Assembly (NCBI GenBank): GCA_021741155.1
Contig: JAIOYP010000001.1
Span: 62,001-126,000 of the forward strand
Origin: Flavobacteriales bacterium
GTDB lineage: Bacteria; Bacteroidota; Bacteroidia; UBA10329
DNA length: 64,000 nucleotides
Reading direction: 5' to 3'
Positions 38,729-48,954 of the stretch are shown piece by piece (position 1 is the stretch's first letter; every line of letters starts with the position of its first letter). A model generated the notes under the pieces. The model searched no databases. It had not been told where the DNA came from and worked only from the letters and a program-made list of their open reading frames with translations. The position numbers and the translations under genes were made by a program.

Positions 38729-41515
38729 TCAAACTTTAGCCACCTTCAAAACCTTCTCCGCAATACTTGCAGCCGTTGCCGAAGCCTCACATTTAGCCAA
38801 CTCTTCAGGAGTTCCTTCAAAGACAACCGTTCCGCCATTTTTTCCGCCTTCGGGGCCAAGGTCAATCACGTGGTCGGCACATTTGATCACATCTGGGTGA
38901 TGTTCAATGAGGATGATGGAATGGCCGTTGTCTAAAAGTGCGTTGAAGGCTTTTAGCAGTTTGTGAATGTCGTGGAAGTGAAGCCCAGTGGTTGGTTCAT
39001 CAAAGATGAATAGCGTTTTACCCGCATTCTTCCCTTTTGTGAGGAAGGAAGCGAGTTTAATCCGCTGCGCCTCACCACCAGAAAGTGTGCTGCTGCTCTG
39101 TCCGAGTTGGACGTAACCGAGGCCGACTTCCTGTAAGGGGGCAATTTTCCGTGCCACTTTTGGGTCATGTTCTGAGAAGAATTCCATGGCCTCATCCACG
39201 GTCATGCTCAGCACATCGTGAATGGTTTTCTCCTTGAATTTGATTTCTAGTACTTCCTGCTTGAAGCGCTGTCCTTCGCAGCTTTCGCATTTCATGATAA
39301 TGTCGGCCATGAACTGCATTTCAATCTTCACCGTGCCTTCGCCTTCGCAGACTTCGCAGCGACCACCAGCCACGTTGAACGAGAAATGCTTGGGTTTGTA
39401 GCCGCGCAATACTGCGGCTTTTTGGTCTGAGAACAGCGAACGAATCTCATCATACGCCTTTATATAGGTCACAGGATTGGAACGCGTAGAACGCCCAATC
39501 GGGTCTTGATCCACGAATTCTACATCTTCAATACGATTGAGGTCGCCATCTAATCGCTCAAACTGTCCCGTTTTGAGGCCGTAGCCGCCAAAACGTTTTT
39601 TGAGGGCAGGGTAGAGGATGCTTTTCATGAGCGTGCTCTTGCCCGAACCACTTACGCCTGTAATCACCGAAAGACAACCCAACGGAAACGAAACGCTGAC
39701 GTTTTTGAGATTGTGCTGCCGCGCACCAATTACTTCCAGTTTTCCTTTTGGTTTTCTGCGTGTGGAAGGAACAGGAATTTCCAGTTTTCCACTCAAATAA
39801 CCTGTAGTGAGCGTATCGGCAGATTGCATCATGTCGTCCAGCGTTCCTTGGAAAACGACTTCGCCACCGTGCGTTCCTGCTTCTGGGCCGATATCCACAA
39901 TCATATCCGCAGCACGCATAATGTCTTCATCGTGCTCAACCACAATTACCGTGTTTCCAATATCACGAAGTTTCTTGAGGATGGAAATGAGCCGTTCGGT
40001 GTCTTTTGGATGAAGTCCGATACTCGGTTCATCTAATATGTACATGGAACCTACCAAAGAACTTCCCAAAGAACTGGCCAAGTGAATTCGTTGTGCTTCG
40101 CCACCAGAAAGTGTTGCCGATTGACGGTTCAGGTTCAAATAACTGAGCCCGACATCTTTCATGTAGCCCAAACGCGAAGTAATTTCTTTCAGTATTCGCT
40201 TGGAAATTTCGGTTTCCATAGAAGAAAGTTCAAGCTGATCGAAGAAATCGGCCAACTCGCCAAGTGGCAACAGAACGAGGTCCGAAAGGCTTTTGCCACC
40301 AACCTTTACATAGGTTGCATCCTTACGGAGTTTGGTTCCTCTGCATTCTGGACAAGGCGTTTTTCCGCGATAGCGTGAAAGCATGACGCGGTACTGAATT
40401 TTGTAGCTGTTTTCTTCCAACATGCGGAAGAAGGCGTTCAGCCCTTCAAAATATTGGTTGCCATCCCATAGCAGTTGAATTTGCTCTTCGGTGAGTTCGA
40501 AAATGGGGCGATGAATGGGAAAATCGAACTTATTGGCCGAATGCACGAGCTGATCTTTCCATTTGCTCATGCTTTCGCCACGCCAGCAAACAATGCCTTC
40601 TTCGTAAATGCTGAGGCCGCGGTCGGGCATTACTAGGTCTTCGTCAATGCCGATGATATTGCCGAAACCTTCACACTTTTTGCAAGCGCCATACGGATTA
40701 TTGAAGCTGAAAAAGTGAACAGATGGCTCTTCAAACCGCATTCCGTCTGCTTCAAACTCGGTGCTGAATTCGGTGGTTTCTTCTTCGACTTGGATAGAAC
40801 AACGGTTGTTTCCCTCAGCCAAAGCGGTTCTGATTGCTTCGGCAATCCGTGTGTTTTCTTCCTTGGAATTGGTCACGAAGCGGTCGATAAGCACGGAGAG
40901 TTCGTTTCCTTCTTTTAGGAAGGTGCTTTCTTCAATCTTTTCAATTCGTTCTACAACTCCATTAAGCTTGACACGTGTGTAGCCCTGATGACTGAGAATG
41001 GTGAAACGTTTGCTCAAGGCTTCCTTTGGCATTACGCCAAAAGGTGCGAAAACCATCACTTTCTTACCGTCTTCCTGTTTGGTGATGAATTCGGCAATGC
41101 TGTCTACCGTGTGGCGTTTGACTTCGTTTCCCGAAACAGGGGAGAAGGTGTGGCCAATTCGAGCATAAAGCAGTTTGAGGTAATCGTAAATCTCCGTAGT
41201 TGTGCCAACGGTTGAGCGCGGATTGCTTGATTTTACCTGTTGATTGATGGCGATGGCAGGAGCAATTCCCGAAATCGAGTCAACTTCTGGCTTATCGATT
41301 TTACCCAAGAATTGGCGAGCGTAGGCTGAAAGGCTTTCGATGTAGCGTCTTTGTCCTTCGGCATAAAGTGTATCAAATGCTAAGGTTGATTTGCCCGAAC
41401 CTGAAAGCCCTGTAATGACGATGAGCTTTTTGTGCGGCAATACAAGGTCGATGTTCTTGAGGTTGTGAAGCCGCGCACCTTTAATAATGATGTTGTGTTT
41501 TGGGTCGGGCGTCAT
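38729..41515 (-). CDS. uvrA: Excinuclease ABC subunit A
   Basis: GLSGSGKSTLAFDTLYAEGQRRYIESLSAYARQFLG; two ABC domains; zinc-finger CXXC motifs. Confidence 0.99.
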   Translation of the reverse strand: MTPDPKHNIIIKGARLHNLKNIDLVLPHKKLIVITGLSGSGKSTLAFDTLYAEGQRRYIESLSAYARQFLGKIDKPEVDSISGIAPAIAINQQVKSSNPRSTVGTTTEIYDYLKLLYARIGHTFSPVSGNEVKRHTVDSIAEFITKQEDGKKVMVFAPFGVMPKEALSKRFTILSHQGYTRVKLNGVVERIEKIEESTFLKEGNELSVLIDRFVTNSKEENTRIAEAIRTALAEGNNRCSIQVEEETTEFSTEFEADGMRFEEPSVHFFSFNNPYGACKKCEGFGNIIGIDEDLVMPDRGLSIYEEGIVCWRGESMSKWKDQLVHSANKFDFPIHRPIFELTEEQIQLLWDGNQYFEGLNAFFRMLEENSYKIQYRVMLSRYRGKTPCPECRGTKLRKDATYVKVGGKSLSDLVLLPLGELADFFDQLELSSMETEISKRILKEITSRLGYMKDVGLSYLNLNRQSATLSGGEAQRIHLASSLGSSLVGSMYILDEPSIGLHPKDTERLISILKKLRDIGNTVIVVEHDEDIMRAADMIVDIGPEAGTHGGEVVFQGTLDDMMQSADTLTTGYLSGKLEIPVPSTRRKPKGKLEVIGARQHNLKNVSVSFPLGCLSVITGVSGSGKSTLMKSILYPALKKRFGGYGLKTGQFERLDGDLNRIEDVEFVDQDPIGRSTRSNPVTYIKAYDEIRSLFSDQKAAVLRGYKPKHFSFNVAGGRCEVCEGEGTVKIEMQFMADIIMKCESCEGQRFKQEVLEIKFKEKTIHDVLSMTVDEAMEFFSEHDPKVARKIAPLQEVGLGYVQLGQSSSTLSGGEAQRIKLASFLTKGKNAGKTLFIFDEPTTGLHFHDIHKLLKAFNALLDNGHSIILIEHHPDVIKCADHVIDLGPEGGKNGGTVVFEGTPEELAKCEASATAASIAEKVLKVAKV

Positions 41516-41688
41516 GGCTGATACGAATTAGGAATGGTGTACGAATACATAAATCCCCCGCCTCGTTCCTCAGCACCCCCTTTGAAAGGGGGATGGGGAT
41601 TGTGCGAACTTGTTTGATTGGAGGAGGTAGGAGGTGTTTGAATTAGATTGCCACACTCGTTCCTCGTTCGCAATGACGTTTGTAGGTG

Positions 41689-41760
41689 GCGTGCGTTAGG
41701 GATTGCAGCGGCATCCTTTTCTGAGGAACGAAGAAAAGATAGAGCGGAAAGCCCGACCCC
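41689..41760. repeat. Dispersed intergenic repeat copy B with internal hairpin
   Basis: GCGTGCGTTAGGGATTGCAGCGGCATCC-[CTTTTCT...AGAAAAG]-GATAGAGCGGAAAGCCCGACC. Confidence 0.7.
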
Positions 41761-41885
41761 TTTGCGTAGCATTGGGGTAACGCCCTTCAACAAAATCAGG
41801 ACAGGCTCCAAACAAACTTCCTTAAAGTTGGTAGGTGTTTGTGCTTGAATTCGGGGCATTGTTGCAATAATTGTTAAAAGGGTTG

Positions 41886-41893
41886 CAAATTTA
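41886..41893 (-). promoter_or_regulatory. Bacteroidota-type -7 element upstream of uvrA
   Basis: Minus-strand TAAATTTG(C). Confidence 0.4.
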
Positions 41894-42094
41894 TCATTCG
41901 TCAACGCGGGTTCGGATTAATCTTCCAATATTTGTCTCAGTCAACAGCAAAAAAATATTTTAGTTGTTGCACAATAAATAAAAACAGAGGCCGTTAACTA
42001 CTGTAACTGCCCAAGGCATTAACTAAAACGAAGCGCATAGCAAACACTCTACTCTTATAAGATTTTACTAAGTCTAACCTAAAAGAGAGAAGCT

Positions 42095-42679
42095 ATGCGA
42101 GTATCTGCCCTAAGTGATCAGGAACTGATCCGTCTATACGTTCAAGGAGAAGAAATTTGTTTTGAAGAATTGGTTAACCGCCATAAGGATAGGTTATTTA
42201 CCTACTTGGTCCTGCTGTTGAAGGATCGGAATCTTGCCCACGATTTTTTTCAAGATACCTTGGTTAAGGTGATTCAAACCTTGAAGTCTGGTAAATATTT
42301 GGAGGAAGGAAAATTCCGTCCATGGATGTTGAAAATTGCGCACAATCTGGTTGTGGATCATTTCCGCAGGGAGAAGAAGATGCGGATGCAACACTCTACC
42401 GATGAGTTTGATGTGTTTTCGGTAATCGGAAGCGAAGATTTGAACCGCGAGGAAATCTACATTCAGGAGACGATTCATTCTGACTTACGTAAGTTGGTGG
42501 CCATGTTGCCTGAAGATCAGAAAGAAGTTTTGTTGATGCGCGTTTATGCTAAAATGCCGTTCAAGGAAATTGCTTGGGTGACTGAAGTGAGCATTAATAC
42601 TTCGTTGGGTAGAATGCGTTATGCGCTTATTAGCCTACGCCAATTGATGGAAAAACACAACGTGAAGCTGGCGGCTTAA
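42095..42679 (+). CDS. ECF-type RNA polymerase sigma factor (sigma-70 family)
   Basis: FEELVNRHKDRLFTYLVLLLKDRNLAHDFFQDTLVKVIQTL, PWMLKIAHNLVVDHFRREKK, LPEDQKEVLLMRVYAKMPFKEIAWVTEVSINTSLGRMRYAL. Confidence 0.95.
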   Translation: MRVSALSDQELIRLYVQGEEICFEELVNRHKDRLFTYLVLLLKDRNLAHDFFQDTLVKVIQTLKSGKYLEEGKFRPWMLKIAHNLVVDHFRREKKMRMQHSTDEFDVFSVIGSEDLNREEIYIQETIHSDLRKLVAMLPEDQKEVLLMRVYAKMPFKEIAWVTEVSINTSLGRMRYALISLRQLMEKHNVKLAA

Positions 42680-42706
42680 TCCGACAGAAATAGAGCACAG
42701 CGATGA

Positions 42707-42738
42707 AGCGCCCCGAGAGATTGGGGTGCTTTTTTTTA
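42707..42738 (+). terminator. Terminator of the sigma factor gene
   Basis: AGCGCCCC-GAGAGATT-GGGGTGCT + T tract. Confidence 0.85.
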
Positions 42739-42968
42739 TGTATGAAATGTTGAGCTCGCTTGATGGATTCTTTGTAAAGGAACACAGGTTCTCGTGTGGC
42801 TCGAATGCGCTGATGAAACGGATTTACAATGACTCGTAGAGCGGAGAGAGGTAAAGAGGAAATACAACGTGAAGCGCTCCAATATATTCTGGCATTTTGA
42901 GGTATCGCAGCAACTTTTTTTTGTATTCAATTCATCCCCAACTCCTATAAATCGGAGCTGCGGGTGAG

Positions 42969-43958
42969 TTAAACTCCCAACCTCACAATAAGGTCAGCCA
43001 TTCTATTCGAATATCCAGCCTCGTTGTCGTACCACCCTACCACTTTCACCATCTTGCCGATAACTGAAGTGAGTTCCGAATCGAAAATACAGCTATGAGG
43101 ATTGCTGATGATATCGCACGAAACGATGGGTTCATCGGTGTATTCGAGAATGCCTTTCATGGGGCCATCTGCGGCAGCTTTAAAGAGGGCATTTACGCCT
43201 GCCTCGTCAATATCTGAACGCACAATGCAGGTTAGGTCTGTAAGCGAACCGTTGAGCACAGGGACGCGAATACCGGCACCGCCCAAATGTCCTTCTAAGT
43301 GTGGGAATATTCTACCCAATGCCTTGGCAGCACCTGTTGATGTTGGGATGATGGAATTTGCTGCTGCACGCGCTCTTCTCAAATCGGAGTGTGGCGAATC
43401 GTGCAAGCGCTGGTCGCCTGTATAAGAATGAACCGTAGAAACGAAAATGCTTTCTACATGCACCGCGTCTTCCAGCACCTTTACCATTGGCCCTGCACAA
43501 TTGGTGGTACAAGATGCGTTGCTGATGATTTCCGATTTCAAGTCAATCACATCATCATTCACCCCAAGTACTACCGAAGGAATGTCTTTATCCTTTGCTG
43601 GTGCAGAAATAACTACCTGCTTAGCTCCTGCTCTCAAATGCGCAGATGCAGAAGCTCTATCTCTAAAAAGGCCAGTTGATTCTATCACCACATCCACTTT
43701 CAGTTCTTTCCATGGTAGCTTGGATGGGTCTCGTTCTGCAAAAACCTGCACATCTTTTCCGTTGAAACGGATGGCGTTGGTCTTCGGCTCCACTGTTCCA
43801 TCAAACTGACGGTGAACCGAGTCATACTTAAAGAGATGTGCCAATGTTTTTACATCTGTAAGGTCGTTAATGGCCACCACCTCCACTCCTTGCTTCTTTA
43901 GCAAGGCACGCATGGTTATTCTTCCAATTCTTCCAAAACCGTTTATCGCTACTCTCAT
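42969..43958 (-). CDS. gap: Type I glyceraldehyde-3-phosphate dehydrogenase
   Basis: MRVAINGFGRIGRITMRAL, ISNASCTTNCAGPMVKVLED, WYDNEAGYSNRMADL. Confidence 0.98.
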   Translation of the reverse strand: MRVAINGFGRIGRITMRALLKKQGVEVVAINDLTDVKTLAHLFKYDSVHRQFDGTVEPKTNAIRFNGKDVQVFAERDPSKLPWKELKVDVVIESTGLFRDRASASAHLRAGAKQVVISAPAKDKDIPSVVLGVNDDVIDLKSEIISNASCTTNCAGPMVKVLEDAVHVESIFVSTVHSYTGDQRLHDSPHSDLRRARAAANSIIPTSTGAAKALGRIFPHLEGHLGGAGIRVPVLNGSLTDLTCIVRSDIDEAGVNALFKAAADGPMKGILEYTDEPIVSCDIISNPHSCIFDSELTSVIGKMVKVVGWYDNEAGYSNRMADLIVRLGV

Positions 43959-44008
43959 TTCATCATAATTTTAGATTCAAAATACGTCTATCTATTCTAA
44001 ACATGGAA

Positions 44009-44095
44009 TAGCCACAGAAACACAGAAAGCACAGAAGTTTTCACAGAGCAAAAAGTCTTTTCCTTTCTCTGTGAAAATCTGTGTTTCTGTGGCTA
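44009..44095. repeat. Intergenic inverted-repeat element TAGCCACAGAAACACAGA...TCTGTGTTTCTGTGGCTA
   Basis: Long complementary arms; relatives at 12496-12579 and ~3697-3771. Confidence 0.8.
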
Positions 44096-44140
44096 TAAGA
44101 TGTTCGTTTAAACTGAGACTCATGCGCAAAAAAGCAGGTT

Positions 44141-44172
44141 AAAAAAAAGCCTCCCGAAATATCGGGAGGCTT
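44141..44172 (-). terminator. Terminator of the M43 protease gene
   Basis: AAGCCTCCCGA/TCGGGAGGCTT followed by a T tract on the minus strand. Confidence 0.85.
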
Positions 44173-44195
44173 AGCAATTCGATTGCAAACTATTA

Positions 44196-47045
44196 TCAGT
44201 TCTTAACGATTTTCTTCATAATCATGTCGTTATCAACTAAAATACGGAGGTAATAAACACCTACGCTGTAGTTAGACATGTCAACATCAAATCGGTGTGT
44301 ACCGTTGCTCATGTTTCTTGAGAACAATGGGTTTACATTTTTTCCAAGTACATCAATCACTTCCATCGTTACGTTAGCATCGTCTAGCAACGTCATGCTT
44401 ACCGTTGTAAGTCCAGCAGTTGGGTTTGGCGCAACATTTAGGTCGATAATGCTCTCCAATTCTTCCATTCCCAGTGGGCTATTAGAAATAGTGATGTCAT
44501 CGATATAGAAGTTGTTGCTAGGTTCTGCACCAGAAATCCAACGAAACTTAACACGCACGTTTGGTTTGTTTGCGAATGTGCCTAGAGCAGCACTAGTGTC
44601 TGTCCAAGTACTAGTGGCGTTAGGTACGTAGCTGCCACTAGCAAAACCAGCATTGGTAAGGTCGAACTTTGAAAGAGTCAATTTTTTCTGCCAAGATTCA
44701 CCACAATCATCAGAAAACATAACTCTTAACTCGTCCTGAGGATTGCTGTTGGAAGCAGCTCCTGAATAACGGAATTTCAAGGTTGGACTGTCGATAGTAC
44801 TTAAATCGTATGATGGAGAAATCAATTCATCAATCTCTTCTCCCCAATTATACAAATTGTTCATTCTTACAGATTCCCATCCAGTACTTCCAGCGTTTGG
44901 TCCTTTATACCATTCCCACTTGTTATCTGTACCATCCTGATTGAAAACAACATAATCGTCTAAGAAATCCTGCTCAGACCAGAAGCTTTCTACGTAACCC
45001 CATGAGCTTTGGAACTGTGCTGTAGATGAGCTTACGATAATCATATCATTTGCAGTTCTTGTGTTTGAACCAATACCATTGCTTACCTGCAACGACACAT
45101 CATATACTCCTGGAGTGTTATAGCTGATGTTGGTTGGATTTGCATTGGTAGAAGACCCTGGGTTTCCTCCTTCAAATGTCCAAGCGTAAGCATCAACCGA
45201 ACCGTTGTAAGCACTTTCCTCAAAATCAACACTTTCATTCACACAAATCATTTTTTGTGTAGCAAAATCGCCAGATTGATCGAAGTAGAATCCTGCGATT
45301 GGAGCACATTCTGGAACGGTGTATGGATCGGCTGTTCCTGTGTTTTCCAAATTTTCTTGAGAAATCATATAAGAACGGTATCCCGGACCTGTTGCATCAC
45401 CATGCAGCGTAAAGTCCATTCTCGCCTTTTGACCTCTTGTAAAGATATTCATGCAGAAATCTGATGAATAATCCATGTAGTTGTCGAACATCTCTCCATC
45501 TGGGTTATTCGGATCACATACGTGAAGTTTGTGTGGTTGCGTGTGAAGTGGAGAACCCACGTTGCCGCAGATATTGAAATTCGGAGCTTGGGCAGTAGGC
45601 GTATCAAATACGTTATCTGAACCACATTCCGAGTCTCCCCAAATATGGATAAGGCTCAACCAGTGACCAACTTCGTGCGTTGCTGTTCTACCACCACTGC
45701 TAGCTGTGTTGATATTACTGGAAAGAACTGCGATTCCGTCTGTCGACAACAAACCTGTTCCTGGGAATTGAGCATAACCCAAAATTACTCCTCCTACAGC
45801 ACTCTCCATGGCGATGTTACCCACCGACCAGATATTCAAATAGCTATAAGCATTCCAATAGCTTTCAGCTTTAAAACCTGTTCCGTCATTGGCATCACGT
45901 GTCTTTGATGTGAACTTTCGAACAACACCATCGGTACAATTTCCAAGTGGGTCTTTGGTAGCCAATCTGAACTCAATATTACAATCTGCAGGTACATAGC
46001 TTCCTTGCTGATCGATGGTAGAAGTTACTGGCCATAAACCACCAACAAGCACATCTCCTGTGTATCCAAGACCATCTGTTTTCACATTCACACGATGGTT
46101 GCCATAAACAATTGTAACCTGCGTAAACTGCAATGTCAACGAACCCTCAGCAACAAAGCTTTCGGTACTTACCACGTTGCCGCTTCCATCAAACACATCA
46201 TACATCAAATCAGCATCAAATACTTGCAATGTGTCTGTTGGAACCAATGGAAATTGAGCATTCCCAAAAAGAACCAACGTGAGTTCAGCAGACCATGTGG
46301 TGTCTGTATCTACTCCATTCCAGCTAGTTGTGAAAGTAGGTTCTGATGTGTAGTTCAATGATGGAACGGTTGCTCCATTAACTGTAAAGTTTGGTGCCTG
46401 AGCGAATACGGATTGATTCACGTATTGGGCACTCAATCCATTCTGTGCATTAACGGCCTGCCGAAAAGCCATGGCTATATCTGTTGTATCAGCATTGTTT
46501 GAAATGTTCACCTCAATTACGTTATCGAAATTCGGAACAAGTGTATCTGCCAATCCTCCCGATCCATTGTTAAAATGGAAGGCGAAGCTTTCTCCATATC
46601 TGTTATACAACTTAACGTATGCCGAATCGTCTACATACGAAGCAATGTCATCAGAATTGAATACAAAATGTGTGTATTCAGTATCTCCATAAAAACGCTG
46701 TGGTGTATTTACTGTATCTGAGTTCAAACGTCTGTAATCCGCATTCAGCACATCCATTTGTTGCTGCACTTTCGTTAAGCTAATATTCTCTGGCCCTCCG
46801 TCATGAAGAATGTGGAATACAACTGGAATGATTCGCACGCCATTTTCATCTCTGTTTACCGCAACCTTTGGATCAGCCGTATAGCGCTGAATGGCCTCCT
46901 GAAAGTCTTCATACTTAGCTTTTACTTTCGGGTCTTCTAATTGTTGTTTTAGAATAATGTCGGCAGCACATTTATCGTAATTCTGTGCAAATGCCCCAAA
47001 AGCTGTAAATAAAGCAACTGTTGCGAGTAGATATTTTTTCATCAT
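44196..47045 (-). CDS. M43-like secreted zinc metalloprotease with PKD domain and T9SS sorting domain
   Basis: HEVGHWLSLIHIWG and met-turn region DNYMDYSSDFC; PKD segment AYAWTFEGGNPGSS; C-term NVAPNPTAGLTTVSMTLL...GVYYLRILVDNDMIMKKIVKN; start moved to MMKK at 47045. Confidence 0.9.
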   Translation of the reverse strand: MMKKYLLATVALFTAFGAFAQNYDKCAADIILKQQLEDPKVKAKYEDFQEAIQRYTADPKVAVNRDENGVRIIPVVFHILHDGGPENISLTKVQQQMDVLNADYRRLNSDTVNTPQRFYGDTEYTHFVFNSDDIASYVDDSAYVKLYNRYGESFAFHFNNGSGGLADTLVPNFDNVIEVNISNNADTTDIAMAFRQAVNAQNGLSAQYVNQSVFAQAPNFTVNGATVPSLNYTSEPTFTTSWNGVDTDTTWSAELTLVLFGNAQFPLVPTDTLQVFDADLMYDVFDGSGNVVSTESFVAEGSLTLQFTQVTIVYGNHRVNVKTDGLGYTGDVLVGGLWPVTSTIDQQGSYVPADCNIEFRLATKDPLGNCTDGVVRKFTSKTRDANDGTGFKAESYWNAYSYLNIWSVGNIAMESAVGGVILGYAQFPGTGLLSTDGIAVLSSNINTASSGGRTATHEVGHWLSLIHIWGDSECGSDNVFDTPTAQAPNFNICGNVGSPLHTQPHKLHVCDPNNPDGEMFDNYMDYSSDFCMNIFTRGQKARMDFTLHGDATGPGYRSYMISQENLENTGTADPYTVPECAPIAGFYFDQSGDFATQKMICVNESVDFEESAYNGSVDAYAWTFEGGNPGSSTNANPTNISYNTPGVYDVSLQVSNGIGSNTRTANDMIIVSSSTAQFQSSWGYVESFWSEQDFLDDYVVFNQDGTDNKWEWYKGPNAGSTGWESVRMNNLYNWGEEIDELISPSYDLSTIDSPTLKFRYSGAASNSNPQDELRVMFSDDCGESWQKKLTLSKFDLTNAGFASGSYVPNATSTWTDTSAALGTFANKPNVRVKFRWISGAEPSNNFYIDDITISNSPLGMEELESIIDLNVAPNPTAGLTTVSMTLLDDANVTMEVIDVLGKNVNPLFSRNMSNGTHRFDVDMSNYSVGVYYLRILVDNDMIMKKIVKN

Positions 47046-47101
47046 AGTCTGTATTCTGAATATCGTATTACGGTTAAGGTTAAATGAAAACCGTTGAAGG
47101 G

Positions 47102-47109
47102 CAAATATA
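47102..47109 (-). promoter_or_regulatory. Bacteroidota-type -7 element upstream of the M43 protease gene
   Basis: Minus-strand TATATTTG(C). Confidence 0.5.
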
Positions 47110-47205
47110 GAAAAAGAAGTAGGGGCTGAAGTGTCTTTTCGGTGCTTATTCGCTCCAAAAAACATCCAATAATTACACTTCTAACGCCTTGATCTTCAAT
47201 GAATT

Positions 47206-48078
47206 TCAGAAAAGATGCTTTTCTGCATGGTAGGATGAACGTACCAATGGGCCGCTAGAAACGAACTTAAAGCCCATTTCGAGGCCTTGTATCTCGTACT
47301 TTTTGAACTGCTCTGGAGTAACAAATTCCGCAACAGGAAGATGATTCTTGGTTGGCTGCAAGTATTGCCCTAATGTTAAGATGTCAACTCCTACACTTCG
47401 GAGGTCTTCCATGGTCTCAAACACCTCGTCTTCTGTCTCTCCAAGACCAAGCATCACTCCTGATTTGGTCTTCATTCCAGCATCTTTCAAGCGCTTCAGA
47501 ACCTCCAAGCTTCTGTCGTATTTCGCTTGAATTCGAACTTGTTTTGTCAGTCTTCTTACCGTTTCGAGATTATGCGAAACAATCTCCGGTGCCACATCAA
47601 TAACCCGTTGAAGATTCTCCCATTTACCTGCAAAATCAGGAATCAAGGTTTCTAAAGTCGTACCCGGACTGTGCTTTCTCACCGCACGAATGGTTGCGGC
47701 CCAAACCTCCGAACCGCCATCGGCCAAATCGTCTCTATCAACAGAAGTGATAACGGCATGCTTCACTTCCATCAACTTGATGCTCTGCGCCACATTATAA
47801 GGTTCAGAAATATCCACTTGCTCTGGCCTACCTGTACTCACCGCACAGAATCCGCAAGAACGGGTGCACACATTTCCAAGAATCATAAAGGTGGCCGTTC
47901 CAGCACCCCAGCATTCGCCCATATTCGGGCAATTTCCGCTTTGGCAAATGGTGTGAAGCTTATGCTCATCCACCAATCCACGTACTTTTTGAAACTCCTT
48001 ACCAGTTGGCAGTTTTACTCGTAGCCATTTCGGTTTCGGGACCCTTTGCTCTGCCTCTTCCAACTTAATTTCACTCAT
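47206..48078 (-). CDS. lipA: Lipoyl synthase
   Basis: [36 protein letters not shown] (auxiliary and radical SAM clusters). Confidence 0.98.
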   Translation of the reverse strand: MSEIKLEEAEQRVPKPKWLRVKLPTGKEFQKVRGLVDEHKLHTICQSGNCPNMGECWGAGTATFMILGNVCTRSCGFCAVSTGRPEQVDISEPYNVAQSIKLMEVKHAVITSVDRDDLADGGSEVWAATIRAVRKHSPGTTLETLIPDFAGKWENLQRVIDVAPEIVSHNLETVRRLTKQVRIQAKYDRSLEVLKRLKDAGMKTKSGVMLGLGETEDEVFETMEDLRSVGVDILTLGQYLQPTKNHLPVAEFVTPEQFKKYEIQGLEMGFKFVSSGPLVRSSYHAEKHLF

Positions 48079-48914
48079 TATCTATACCACTTTACACCAA
48101 AATTGACCGCCATATAAAACGTCAAATAGTATGGATCATTCTTAATCTTAGCCATCATAGGCACGTCTCTTACATAATAGTCTATGATGATTCCAGCTTC
48201 TAAGCTTCTTACCGCCTTTTGCTTTCTTCCGTACTCAAAACTGAACCCAAACTTCCCGTACATACCTGGATAGAATCCCATTTTATCGATTCCCTTGAAA
48301 ACAGATGCGCGACCATAAATGCTTTCCTGTGTATGTGCCAGATTTCCTTGTTCATCTCTTTTTTCTGGGTCGTACCTTTCTGTAGTGACATATTCATACG
48401 GAACAGACGGATGTCCAATTTCTAGATATATTGGTTTAGCCCAAGCCATGGAAAAACCACCGATATACAAGTACCTTATTTCAACACCTTTATCAAATTT
48501 GGCATACAGAACGTTGTGTCTTCCGTAACCAAATCGCGTGACTACGACCTGATTTAACTCACCATACTTGTAGCTGTTTGAATTCTCGTAATACGGATTA
48601 ACCGAACGAATTTCCTTTGGATGTTCCATGCTCACAGCTTCCACCTCAAAAACACGTTTTCGCAAGAAGGTTTTGTTCTTGGATCTACGTAAAAGCAGTC
48701 CCCAGCCTCGTGTATGAAGCATAGCTCCACCCGTAAATTCCTGCTTCATCAACACTTGCGTGTCATCGAAGGAGCGGTCCTTAATTTTATCGGCAACAGA
48801 ACCTTTCGGAACAGGAGGAAGCTGCATTTCATCATCGTCTTGAGCTACGGCAAACTGAACCGAGCCCAATGCGAATGAGAAAATCAATACTGCGTAAACA
48901 AGCTTCCAGTACAT
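48078..48914 (-). CDS. Hypothetical secreted/outer-membrane protein
   Basis: Signal peptide [12 protein letters not shown]; aromatic-rich strands; start assigned to ATG at 48914 by the adjacent promoter motif. Confidence 0.6.
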   Translation of the reverse strand: MYWKLVYAVLIFSFALGSVQFAVAQDDDEMQLPPVPKGSVADKIKDRSFDDTQVLMKQEFTGGAMLHTRGWGLLLRRSKNKTFLRKRVFEVEAVSMEHPKEIRSVNPYYENSNSYKYGELNQVVVTRFGYGRHNVLYAKFDKGVEIRYLYIGGFSMAWAKPIYLEIGHPSVPYEYVTTERYDPEKRDEQGNLAHTQESIYGRASVFKGIDKMGFYPGMYGKFGFSFEYGRKQKAVRSLEAGIIIDYYVRDVPMMAKIKNDPYYLTFYMAVNFGVKWYR

Positions 48915-48954
48915 TCGTGCAAAGTTACAATAACTCATCGCCACAACTTACATC

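Noticed and set aside
41512-41904. ORF of 130 aa on the minus strand upstream of uvrA
   Set aside because: It runs through dispersed repeat copy B and a G/C-block inverted repeat; composition is not protein-like.
42095-42679. Anti-sigma factor partner for the ECF sigma gene
   Set aside because: A strong terminator follows immediately and no TM anti-sigma ORF is adjacent.
43447-43809. 120-aa antisense ORF within gap
   Set aside because: Shadow ORF opposite a highly conserved GAPDH coding sequence.
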